A stretch of 64,000 nucleotides of DNA from Tissierella simiarum. GTDB taxonomy: Bacteria; Bacillota; Clostridia; Tissierellales; Tissierellaceae. The DNA lies in assembly GCF_018917865.1 (NCBI RefSeq), contig NZ_JAHLPM010000005.1:124001-188000 (forward strand), read 5' to 3'. Positions 8,916 to 16,984 of this stretch are shown piece after piece. Under the pieces are notes generated by a model that ran no database searches, had not been told where the DNA came from, and saw only the letters and a list, made by a program, of their open reading frames with translations. A program made the position numbers and the translations under genes. Position 1 is the first letter of the stretch. Each line of letters begins with the position of its first letter.

Positions 8916-9627
8916 AAAATAATTCTTTAAGTCGTAGAACTTTAATATCATCAATTCTTATTTTATTTATAATTCCTGTTACTATTTTATTTGGTATATT
9001 TTTCTTAAATGATAGAAAATATTATTTTATTAGCCTTTTAATTATAATTTATACTATGATTCCTTTTGCTATGATTTTTGAGAAGAGAGAACCTCAAGCA
9101 CGAGAATTAATTATTATTGCAGTATTATCAGCCGTTGCTGTTGCAGGAAGAGGAGCTTTTTTTATGCTGCACCAGTTTAAGCCTGTTGTGGCTATTGTAA
9201 TTATATCAGGTGTTTGTTTAGGAGCAGAATCTGGTTTTCTTGTAGGTGCAATTACAGGATTTGTTTCTAATTTTTTCTTTGGACAGGGACCATGGACACC
9301 ATGGCAGATGTTTTGTTTTGGAATTATTGGATTCTTGGCTGGCATTTTATTTAAGAAAGGAATTCTTAAAAAAAAAGATTATCTTTATGTATTTATGGTG
9401 GATTATCGACATTTTTCATATATGGAGGAATTATTAATATAGGAAGTCTATTAATATTTACATCTCAATTTTCATGGAAGGCTTTGTTAGCAACTTATAT
9501 TTCAGGATTTTGGTTTGATATGGTTCATTCTATTGCTACAGTTTTTTTCTTGTTTTTTATTTCTGAGCCTATGATTGAAAAATTGGACCGAATTAAAATT
9601 AAGTATGGCCTTATTGATATAGAGTAG
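8897..9627 (+). pseudogene. ECF transporter substrate-binding (S) component, reading frame broken at an A9 run
   Basis: The first frame starts at ATG 8897 and ends at 9442 (181 residues) with a non-hydrophobic tail. From the nine-A run at 9368-9376 the -1 frame continues the protein as RLSLCIYGGLSTFFIYGG and on through SEPMIEKLDRIKIKYGL to TAG 9625-9627, giving about 243 residues with the usual hydrophobic helices. The N-terminal part has a family-like GRGAFFMLHQFKPV and the motif GQGPWTPWQM. A single missing A, a -1 ribosomal shift on A AAA AAA, or transcriptional slippage adding one A would each join the two parts. The conserved downstream frame and absence of other lesions argue against an old pseudogene. 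Substrate is not determinable from sequence; corrinoid is suggested by the neighbours. Confidence 0.8.
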
Positions 9628-9677
9628 ATATGTAGGGGTATATTATTTATGAACTTGGCTTAAGATATAATGTGTAA

Positions 9678-9705
9678 AAATAGTAAGGCATCTCCCTTAC
9701 TATTT
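9678..9705 (+). terminator. Hairpin at end of ECF operon
   Basis: Arms 9678-9688 (AAATAGTAAGG) and 9695-9705 are perfectly complementary over 11 bp with a 6-nt loop. The T tract is poor (CTTAC follows), so termination may be inefficient. Confidence 0.55.
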
Positions 9706-9731
9706 CTTACCTTATAGAATTAATCTGTCTA

Positions 9732-9760
9732 TTGATTTTATAGTGTCACTATGTTAAAAT
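9732..9760 (+). promoter_or_regulatory. Sigma-A-type promoter for secG-hppA with palindrome in the spacer
   Basis: TTGATT (9732-9737), a 17-bp spacer, then TAAAAT (9755-9760) resemble a vegetative promoter. The spacer contains ATAGTG-T-CACTAT (9740-9752), a perfect 6-1-6 inverted repeat lying between -35 and -10, where a bound repressor would block polymerase. The regulator is unknown. Confidence 0.5.
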
Positions 9761-9818
9761 ATTGTTGTTTATGGCAATGATGAAGTTAATATTCATTTCA
9801 CATATAGGAGGTGTAAAT

Positions 9819-10049
9819 ATGACAATTTTATTTTCAATTTTAATTCTTTTATCAAGTTTAGCATTAATCATTAGTGTACTATTACAGGAAAGCAAGTCAG
9901 AAGGATTAGGAGCTATAGGTGGTGGATCTACTAATTCTTTGTGGGGTAAAAATAGAGGAACAAGCTATGAAGATATGCTTAAAAGAATTACTACAGTTTC
10001 GGCCGTTATTTTTATAATATCTGCTTTAGTTTTAGCGGCAGTGAAATAA
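9819..10049 (+). CDS. secG: Protein-export subunit SecG
   Basis: The 76-residue protein has two hydrophobic helices (about residues 2-22 and 52-72) separated by the conserved ESKSEGLGAIGGGSTNS loop and GKNRGTSYEDMLKR, which is the SecG signature. SecG is the accessory channel subunit of the SecYEG translocase in the cytoplasmic membrane. The frame is open from 9762, but AGGAGG at 9807-9812 places the start at ATG 9819 and the resulting length is normal for the family. In many Firmicutes secG lies next to rnr and smpB; here those genes lie about 7 kb downstream, with hppA immediately following. Confidence 0.93.
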   Translation: MTILFSILILLSSLALIISVLLQESKSEGLGAIGGGSTNSLWGKNRGTSYEDMLKRITTVSAVIFIISALVLAAVK

Positions 10050-10079
10050 ATAGAAATAAATAAAAAGGAGGTATGTTAA

Positions 10080-12080
10080 ATGGAGTTCGCAGTAACAGCT
10101 GCACCAATAGTCGGTATAATAGCCCTGTTATTTGCTTTTTATAAAGCGAGTACAATCGATAAAGTTAGTCCTGGCAATGATAGAATGAAAGAAATTTCGA
10201 CTTATATCCAAGAAGGTGCTATGGCTTTTCTAAGGAGAGAATATAGATCCTTAGCTATTTTTGTTGTTGCACTATTTATTATTTTAACATTTGTAATTAA
10301 TCTTAGCACAGCAATTTGTTTCGTACTAGGAGCACTATTCTCAATTTTAGCAGGATATTTTGGAATGAAGGTAGCTACAAAGGCTAACGTAAGAACTGCT
10401 AATGCAGCAATGGAAAGTGGAATGACAAAAGCTTTAAATGTAGCATTTTCAGGTGGAGCAGTAATGGGAATGTGTGTTGTAGGTTTAGGTATTTTAGGTG
10501 TTGGGGAGCTATACATAATATTTAGGGACCCTAACATTATAACAGGATTTGGTTTAGGAGCTTCATCAATAGCTTTATTTGCTCGTGTTGGTGGAGGAAT
10601 TTATACTAAAGCAGCAGACGTTGGTGCTGACTTAGTAGGTAAAGTAGAAGCAGGAATACCTGAAGATGACCCAAGAAACCCAGCTGTTATAGCTGATAAC
10701 GTTGGAGATAATGTAGGAGACGTAGCTGGTATGGGTGCCGACTTATTTGAATCTTATGTAGGAGCAATAATATCAGCGATCACTTTAGGATTAGTAGCTT
10801 ATGGAGAAAATGGAGTTACTTTTGCATTAGCTTTATCAGCATGTGGAATAATTGCTTCAATAATAGGCGTTTATTTTGTTAGAGGGGACAAAGATCCTCA
10901 AAAAGCTTTAAATAATGGTACTTTAGTAAGTTCAGCTATTACTTTAATAGCAGCATTTTTCTTAAGTAATTCTATTTTAGGATCATACAAGCCATTTATA
11001 GCTATATTATCAGGATTAGCAGTAGGACTTATAATTGCAAGAATAACAGAATATTATACATCTGGAGATTACAAACCAGTTAAGAGAATTGCAAAAGAAT
11101 CAGAAACTGGAGCATCTACTAATATTATAGGTGGACTATCTATAGGTATGATGTCTACAGCTGGACCAATAGTTGTAATTGCAATAGGTATATTAGTAGC
11201 TTTCTATGTATCTGGTGGAGCAGCTGAGACAGCTGTTGGATTGTATGGAATTGCTTTAGCAGCAGTTGGAATGCTTTCTACAGCAGGTATGACTATAGCA
11301 GTAGATGCTTATGGTCCAATCGCAGATAATGCTGGTGGAATTGCTGAAATGTGTGAATTACCATCAGACGTTAGAAAAATTACAGATAAATTAGACTCTG
11401 TTGGAAATACGACAGCAGCAGTAGGTAAAGGATTTGCTATAGGTTCAGCAGCTTTAACTGCTTTAGCTTTATTTGCATCCTATACACAAGCTGTACAACT
11501 TAGTGGAATTAACTTAACAGAACCATCTGTTATAGCAGGATTATTCATTGGAGGAATGCTTCCGTTCCTATTCTCGGCTATGACTATGGATGCTGTAGGA
11601 AAAGCAGCATTTAGTATGATTGAAGAAGTAAGAAGACAATTTAGAGAAATTCCAGGTATTATGGAAGGTAAAGCTACTCCTGAATATAGTACTTGTGTTG
11701 ATATCAGTACAAAAGCAGCATTAAGAGAGATGATTATACCAGGTGTGCTAGCAGTAATAGTACCAATAGCTGTTGGTTTATTATTAGGACCAGAAGCTTT
11801 AGGTGGATTATTAGCTGGTGGTTTAGTAACAGGAGTATTAATGGCTATATTCATGGCTAATGCTGGTGGAGCGTGGGACAACGCTAAGAAGTATATTGAA
11901 GAAGGACATCACGGTGGAAAGGGCAGTGAAGCTCATAAAGCAGCTGTTACTGGAGATACTGTAGGAGATCCATTTAAAGATACATCAGGACCATCATTAA
12001 ACATATTGATAAAATTAATGACTATAGTAGCTTTAGTATTTGCCCAATTGTTTGTAAATTATGGTGGAATATTATTTTAA
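10080..12080 (+). CDS. hppA: Ion-translocating membrane pyrophosphatase
   Basis: The 666-residue, about 16-helix protein hydrolyses pyrophosphate and pumps H+ and/or Na+ out of the cell, saving energy from biosynthetic pyrophosphate. The acidic substrate loop is intact: [20 protein letters not shown] and [20 protein letters not shown] at about residues 180-230, and DNAGGIAEM later. The sequence [10 protein letters not shown] carries Ala, not Lys, at the diagnostic site, which in this family marks the K+-dependent class. Whether it pumps Na+ or H+ cannot be decided here. A strong AAAGGAGG box precedes ATG 10080. It lies 30 bp after secG and before a strong terminator, so the two genes likely share the promoter at 9732. 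Confidence 0.96.
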   Translation: MEFAVTAAPIVGIIALLFAFYKASTIDKVSPGNDRMKEISTYIQEGAMAFLRREYRSLAIFVVALFIILTFVINLSTAICFVLGALFSILAGYFGMKVATKANVRTANAAMESGMTKALNVAFSGGAVMGMCVVGLGILGVGELYIIFRDPNIITGFGLGASSIALFARVGGGIYTKAADVGADLVGKVEAGIPEDDPRNPAVIADNVGDNVGDVAGMGADLFESYVGAIISAITLGLVAYGENGVTFALALSACGIIASIIGVYFVRGDKDPQKALNNGTLVSSAITLIAAFFLSNSILGSYKPFIAILSGLAVGLIIARITEYYTSGDYKPVKRIAKESETGASTNIIGGLSIGMMSTAGPIVVIAIGILVAFYVSGGAAETAVGLYGIALAAVGMLSTAGMTIAVDAYGPIADNAGGIAEMCELPSDVRKITDKLDSVGNTTAAVGKGFAIGSAALTALALFASYTQAVQLSGINLTEPSVIAGLFIGGMLPFLFSAMTMDAVGKAAFSMIEEVRRQFREIPGIMEGKATPEYSTCVDISTKAALREMIIPGVLAVIVPIAVGLLLGPEALGGLLAGGLVTGVLMAIFMANAGGAWDNAKKYIEEGHHGGKGSEAHKAAVTGDTVGDPFKDTSGPSLNILIKLMTIVALVFAQLFVNYGGILF

Positions 12081-12097
12081 TTAAATAGAATAAATTT

Positions 12098-12129
12098 AGC
12101 CCATATCTTTATAAAGATATGGGCTTTTT
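12098..12129 (+). terminator. Terminator after hppA
   Basis: A perfect 13-bp stem (12098-12110 with 12113-12125, AGCCCATATCTTT) ends in TTTTT. It also separates hppA from the convergent minus-strand gene at 12159. Confidence 0.85.
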
Positions 12130-12158
12130 AAGTAAAGTTTTATTTTATTTATAAATGA

Positions 12159-12812
12159 CTAACATATTATATCAACTTTTTTCTGCTTTTTTATAATACC
12201 TTGTCCGTTAGTTTTGTATGCCAAAAGATTTTCTTTAGCATTTTCTACTGATAAAGAATCTTCTTCTGTATTATTGTACTTTATTTTCTTATATTTATTG
12301 GCTTCAGATTTCAATTCTAATTCCTTTTTAACAGTTTCATTTAAGTCTTTCTGGATATCTAAAGATTTATTTACAATCTTATCTTCAACTTCTTTAGCTG
12401 CTTCATAAAAACGCTTTGCTCTTAACTCTAATTGACGTTTTCTAAGGGGATTACATTGGGCAAGATTATTAGTAGCTGAGATTAAAGTTTTGGCTCTTGA
12501 AGAAAAAATAACTTCATCTTCATCTTTATATTTTAATTCATCCTTTTCCAATTTTTCTTCCATCTGTTTTTGTGCTTCTTCTATTTCCTTCTGTCTTTCT
12601 TGTAAAATAGCTTGTTGTATTTGACCTTGAAGACCCTTTATCTGTTCTTCAATCTCTTTTATTTTCTCCATTTTTATTTTAGGATCTTCATTGCTTTCTC
12701 TAATAGTGTCAATTTGTTTTTGTAAGGCTTGAATTTGTTTTTCCATATGACTAGCAACATTATTGACCTTTGGAGCAATAGCTTTGTTATAAGGCATATT
12801 TTGAATTTTCAT
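12159..12812 (-). CDS. FlxA-like coiled-coil protein of unknown function
   Basis: The 217-residue protein is dominated by coiled coil: residues about 20-105 are Gln/Glu/Lys-rich with repeated LQ.QI spacing (IQALQKQIDTI, IKGLQGQIQQA), resembling the FlxA-like family. A second helical region covers about 115-190. There is no signal peptide or membrane segment, and only two cysteines are present. FlxA-like proteins occur near flagellar or cell-envelope genes in some bacteria but their role is not established, and no flagellar gene lies nearby here. The start at 12812 is preceded on the minus strand by GAGAGGGGATG. It is a single-gene unit facing hppA and divergent from the hydrolase gene. Confidence 0.6.
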   Translation of the reverse strand: MKIQNMPYNKAIAPKVNNVASHMEKQIQALQKQIDTIRESNEDPKIKMEKIKEIEEQIKGLQGQIQQAILQERQKEIEEAQKQMEEKLEKDELKYKDEDEVIFSSRAKTLISATNNLAQCNPLRKRQLELRAKRFYEAAKEVEDKIVNKSLDIQKDLNETVKKELELKSEANKYKKIKYNNTEEDSLSVENAKENLLAYKTNGQGIIKKQKKVDIIC

Positions 12813-13159
12813 ATCTTATCTTCATCCCCTCTCTTTAGCTAGATATATATTGTTATCGACTCTAAGAGGTTACACCTTTAATATTTGTCTAGGATTTTTG
12901 CAGGGTACAGTTGAAAAACCCAGATAACATAAAAATGAATCTATGATATAATATATATTAATAGGCAAAGTAGATTATTGACTATATAAATATTATTAAA
13001 ATTCTTAAGCAACGGTATGTTAATTACACTATAAAACCTAACATTTATATGATATAATCTTATAGTCATTGGCTATAAACAAAAAAATAGCTATATATGT
13101 TATATTACTACATAGATAGTTAATAATATTTAATATAATAGTTTGTGAGGAAGGTTTTT
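12813..13159. other. Divergent intergenic region without a gene
   Basis: About 350 bp of very AT-rich DNA separates the FlxA-like gene from the hydrolase gene. TATAAT hexamers at 12947-12952 and 13054-13059 could be -10 elements for the rightward genes, but no convincing -35 lies at 17 bp. No RNA structure or ORF with a ribosome binding site is apparent. Confidence 0.5.
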
Positions 13160-13921
13160 ATGAAAATAAACATAGATAGATTAGAATTAAATTATATATG
13201 TGAAGGTAATGGGGATAATGTTCTACTTTTGCATGGTTGGGGTGCAAATATTAATACAGTAGTTCCTATTTTAAATGTATTAAAAAATAACTTTAAAGTA
13301 TATGCTTTAGATTTACCAGGTTTTGGTGAAAGCCAAGAACCTTATGAGGTATTTGATTCTTTTCAATATGCTGAAATAGTTAAAAAATTTATAGATGAAA
13401 TGGAAATGCAAAAACTTGTTTTAATAGGTCATTCCTTTGGTGGAAAACTATCTATTATATTAGGGACAAAATATCCAGAAATAGTAGATAAAATAGTTTT
13501 AGTAGATAGTGCTGGATTGATACCAAAAAGAGGCTTAAAATATTATCTTAAAGTTTATAGTTTTAAATCTGCAAGATTTATCTATAAAAACCTTTTTTTC
13601 TGGATGAGTAACGAAAATAAAATGGAAAGATTTTATAAAAAATTTGGCTCTACAGACTATAAAAATGCTTCTGGTATAATGCGGAGGATATTAGTCAAAG
13701 TGGTGAATGAGAACTTAAAACCTATTTTAAAGGATATTAAAGCACCAACTCTTCTTATTTGGGGAGATAAGGATACTGACACACCTTTATATATGGGCAA
13801 GATAATGGAAAAGGAAATACCTGATAGTGGCCTGGTAGTACTAGAAGGTACAGGACACTATTCTTACTTAGATAACTATCAAAGATTTGCAACAATATTG
13901 AAAGCTTTTTTATTGCCTTAA
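13160..13921 (+). CDS. Alpha/beta-hydrolase fold protein
   Basis: The 253-residue cytosolic protein is an alpha/beta hydrolase with all expected elements: the oxyanion-hole segment LLHGWGAN (about residues 22-29), the nucleophile elbow GHSFGG with Ser at about residue 91, the acid in WGDKDTDTP (about 203-211) and the catalytic His in GTGHYSY (about 231-237). The precise substrate is unknown; such proteins include esterases and C-C hydrolases. GAGGAAGG at 13147-13154 supports ATG 13160 over GTG 13145, which overlaps that box. It is followed 60 bp later by murF and ddl, so a peptidoglycan-related role is possible but only by context. Confidence 0.85.
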   Translation: MKINIDRLELNYICEGNGDNVLLLHGWGANINTVVPILNVLKNNFKVYALDLPGFGESQEPYEVFDSFQYAEIVKKFIDEMEMQKLVLIGHSFGGKLSIILGTKYPEIVDKIVLVDSAGLIPKRGLKYYLKVYSFKSARFIYKNLFFWMSNENKMERFYKKFGSTDYKNASGIMRRILVKVVNENLKPILKDIKAPTLLIWGDKDTDTPLYMGKIMEKEIPDSGLVVLEGTGHYSYLDNYQRFATILKAFLLP

Positions 13922-13981
13922 AAGAAGTAGTTAAAAATTATGGAGTAGTAGATTTATATGTTGATTGTGGAGGTTGATAAA

Positions 13982-15637
13982 GTGAATTGGTTTGGTATAG
14001 GGATATTCCTTTTACTTAGTTTAATAGGCTTATTACTCATATTGAAAAGAGCTAAATATTTTTTACATATGATTCAATTAGAAGGTTATAAAAATGAACA
14101 ATATATAAAATGGATGGAAAATAACAGTAGAGTTTACTCTAAAAAGATGAAGAATACTCTTTTACTTGGGACTATAGCAACATTTATATACCTAATTGTA
14201 GGTATAATACTTATTAATACAAAGTTAAGTGTTTATTTGGCTTATATATATTTTATTATTTGGATGGCAATTATGCTTATGTCTATAGAAAAGAATATAG
14301 ATGAACCCAAGAAGCCTTTAGTCTTAACTAATAGGGCAAAAAGATTATATTACACAAATATAGCTTTAAATATTATTACTACAGTTGTTATATATTTTAT
14401 CTATAGTTTATTTACCTCTCATTTTATGCTATTTTTACCTATAGTTATATTTATGGAAATGCTATTATATTATTTCCAACCTTTAATCATGCTTTTATCA
14501 AATATTATAATAAAACCGGTAGAAAAAAGTATAAATATGCATTTTTATACAATGGCTCAAGAGAAAGTAAAATCTATGGGAAACTTAAATGTAGTAGGTA
14601 TTACAGGAAGCTTTGGAAAGACTAGTACAAAATTTATTATAGGTACTATATTAAGTGAGAAGTTTAAGGTTTTAAATACGCCAGAGAGTTATAATACCCC
14701 TATGGGATTAAGTAAGATAATAAACAATGATTTAAAAGAGGACCATGAAATATTTGTTGCAGAAATGGGAGCAAGAAATATTGGAGATATAAGGGAATTG
14801 GCAGAACTAGTGTCTCCTAAAATAGGAGTTATAACGTCTATAGGACCTGCACATATAGAAACCTTTAAAAATATTGATAACATTATGAAAACTAAATATG
14901 AGTTGATTGAGGAATTACCTACAGATGGAGTAGCGATTTTTAATTATGATAATGAATATATCAAAAAGTTAGCAGATAAGACCTTCAAGGAAAAAATTCT
15001 TTACGGATTAGAGGATAAAGAGAGTTTAGATATTTATGCAGAAGATATACAAGTTTCAGAAATAGGATCAACTTTTATGGTAAAGGATAAAGAAGGAAAT
15101 AGTATTAGATGCACAACTAAATTATTAGGCAAACATAATATTTATAATGTATTGGCAGGAGTAAGTGTTGCACGATCCATGGGAATGTCTTTCGAAGAAA
15201 TAAAGAAAGGCATAGAAAAAATTGAACCAATACCTCATAGATTGAATATGATAAACCCTGGAACTGGTGTAGTTATAATAGATGATGCTTTTAACTCTAA
15301 TCCTATAGGAGCAAAGGCAGCTTTAGAGGTATTAAGTCAATTTAAAGAAGGTAGAAAAATTATAGTTACTCCAGGAATGATTGAATTAGGATCTATGGAA
15401 GCCGATGCAAATAGAGAGTTTGGAGTTAATATTGGTAAAGTTTGCGATTATGTTATACTTGTAGGAGAAAAGAGAACTACTCCTATATATGAGGGATTAA
15501 TGGAAGTCAACTATAATAAGGACAATGTATTTATTGTCAACAATTTAGATGAAGCTTCAGCTCAAATTCAAAAAATAGTTAAACCAAAAGATGTAGTTTT
15601 ATTTGAAAATGATTTACCGGATAACTACAATGAATAA
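13982..15637 (+). CDS. murF: MurF-like Mur ligase with N-terminal membrane segments
   Basis: The 551-residue protein joins about five hydrophobic N-terminal segments (within residues 1-170) to a Mur ligase (about 190-545). The ATP loop is GITGSFGKTSTK; the central motifs EMGARNIGDIREL and IGPAHIETF and the C-terminal DDAFNSNP are typical of MurF, which adds D-Ala-D-Ala to the UDP-MurNAc-tripeptide. Ordinary MurF is soluble, so the membrane domain is a deviation shared by a subgroup of Firmicute homologues. The frame is open from ATG 13958, but GGAGG at 13970-13974 best fits GTG 13982 (MNWFGIGIFLLL). The gene for D-Ala-D-Ala ligase follows within 25 bp, supporting coupled synthesis and use of the dipeptide. 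It may be a specialised paralogue of the main murF. Confidence 0.8.
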   Translation: MNWFGIGIFLLLSLIGLLLILKRAKYFLHMIQLEGYKNEQYIKWMENNSRVYSKKMKNTLLLGTIATFIYLIVGIILINTKLSVYLAYIYFIIWMAIMLMSIEKNIDEPKKPLVLTNRAKRLYYTNIALNIITTVVIYFIYSLFTSHFMLFLPIVIFMEMLLYYFQPLIMLLSNIIIKPVEKSINMHFYTMAQEKVKSMGNLNVVGITGSFGKTSTKFIIGTILSEKFKVLNTPESYNTPMGLSKIINNDLKEDHEIFVAEMGARNIGDIRELAELVSPKIGVITSIGPAHIETFKNIDNIMKTKYELIEELPTDGVAIFNYDNEYIKKLADKTFKEKILYGLEDKESLDIYAEDIQVSEIGSTFMVKDKEGNSIRCTTKLLGKHNIYNVLAGVSVARSMGMSFEEIKKGIEKIEPIPHRLNMINPGTGVVIIDDAFNSNPIGAKAALEVLSQFKEGRKIIVTPGMIELGSMEADANREFGVNIGKVCDYVILVGEKRTTPIYEGLMEVNYNKDNVFIVNNLDEASAQIQKIVKPKDVVLFENDLPDNYNE

Positions 15638-15661
15638 GTTTATATGAAGGAGGTCTTTTAT

Positions 15662-16834
15662 GTGAAAAAAAAGGTTGCCGTGATCTTTGGTGGACGGAGT
15701 GTAGAACATGAAGTATCAGTAATCACTGGTATGCAGGTTATTGAAAATATTGATAAGACAAAATATGAAGTAGTACCAATCTATATAAACAAAGATGGAA
15801 AATGGCTAACTGGAAATAGCTTAATGGAATTCAAGAGTTTTAAAGAAAATAATCTTAAAGATTTAAAGGAAATTATTTTATCACCAAATCATGGAGATAA
15901 AAATATTTATGCTCATCCAGAAAGTCTTGGACTTTTTGGAAAGAAAATAATAGATAAAATAGACATAGTATTTCCAACTATTCATGGTACCAATGGAGAA
16001 GATGGAACTATTCAAGGTTTATTTGAGTTAATGAACATCCCTTATGTAGGTGGAGGAGTTTTAGCATCTAGTGTAGGGATGGATAAGATTCTTATGAAAG
16101 ATGTTTTTAAAGCTAACAATCTTCCAATCGTTGATTATACATGGTTCTATAGATCAAGATGGGAGAATAATAAAGATGATATTATAAAAAATATTGAGGA
16201 AAAATTAGAATATCCTTTATTTGTGAAGCCGGCTAATTTAGGATCTAGTATTGGTATATCTAAAGCTAAGGATAGGGAAAGTCTTATAAAAGCTAGTGAA
16301 GTTGCTATAGAATATGATAGGAAGATTATAGTAGAAAAATCAGTAGAAAACCCTAGGGAAATAAATTGTGCTGTAATGGGTTATGATGAAGAGATAATTA
16401 CTTCTTTATGTGAAGAACCTTTAGGCTGGGAAGAAATTCTTACTTTTGAAGATAAATATGTAAAGAGTAATGCAAAAGGTGGAAAAAGCAGTGGTGAAAG
16501 GAGAATAATTCCTGCAGATATTGAAGAAAATATCAGAATACAGATAGAGACTATAGCTAAAGAAGCATTTATATCTATAGATGGTAGAGGAACATCGAGA
16601 ATAGATTTTTTATTAGATGAGAATAATAAAGTTTACATTAATGAAATAAATACACTTCCTGGATCTGTAGCTTTTTATCTTTGGGAAGGTAAAGGATATC
16701 CATTTAAAAAATTAATTAATGAACTAATAGATATCGCTATTAAAATTCATGAAGAGAAAAATGAAAACATGTATTCTTATGATGCAAATTTATTTAACAG
16801 AATCCAATATGGTGGTAAAGTCAGAGCTAAATAA
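15662..16834 (+). CDS. ddl: D-alanine--D-alanine ligase
   Basis: This 390-residue ATP-grasp enzyme joins two D-Ala for peptidoglycan precursors. Visible motifs are VIFGGRSVEHEVSV at the N-terminus, FPTIHGTNGEDGTIQG (about residues 100-115), the ATP-binding FVKPANLGSSIGISKA (about 183-198), and the C-terminal metal/substrate site INEINTLPGS. Length is slightly above the usual 310-370 because of a C-terminal tail. The frame is open from ATG 15644, but that ATG overlaps the AAGGAGG box; GTG 15662, 8 nt downstream of the box, is the better start (MKKKVAVIFGG). It follows murF directly and ends before a terminator. Confidence 0.95.
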   Translation: MKKKVAVIFGGRSVEHEVSVITGMQVIENIDKTKYEVVPIYINKDGKWLTGNSLMEFKSFKENNLKDLKEIILSPNHGDKNIYAHPESLGLFGKKIIDKIDIVFPTIHGTNGEDGTIQGLFELMNIPYVGGGVLASSVGMDKILMKDVFKANNLPIVDYTWFYRSRWENNKDDIIKNIEEKLEYPLFVKPANLGSSIGISKAKDRESLIKASEVAIEYDRKIIVEKSVENPREINCAVMGYDEEIITSLCEEPLGWEEILTFEDKYVKSNAKGGKSSGERRIIPADIEENIRIQIETIAKEAFISIDGRGTSRIDFLLDENNKVYINEINTLPGSVAFYLWEGKGYPFKKLINELIDIAIKIHEEKNENMYSYDANLFNRIQYGGKVRAK

Positions 16835-16853
16835 ATCAGCAGCAAAGTAAAAG

Positions 16854-16887
16854 TGTAAGATATTAAAAGTATCTTACATTATTTTTA
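16854..16887 (+). terminator. Terminator after ddl
   Basis: A perfect 9-bp stem, TGTAAGATA (16854-16862) with 16870-16878, is followed by TTATTTTTAT. It closes the hydrolase-murF-ddl unit. Confidence 0.7.
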
Positions 16888-16984
16888 TAATCTATAAGAT
16901 TAATTTTAACAAAAAATCTAATGATATTAGAACTAAAAGGTCATAATAATACTAAGATAAAAACCCTTTGAAGGGAGGACAAAG

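Noticed and set aside
9246-9437. Short plus-strand ORF within the ECF S gene
   Set aside because: This is a third-frame shadow. The restored S-component frame starts at the A9 run and does not use this reading.
11480-11881. Minus-strand ORF inside hppA
   Set aside because: It is antisense to a strongly conserved pyrophosphatase frame and has no family resemblance.
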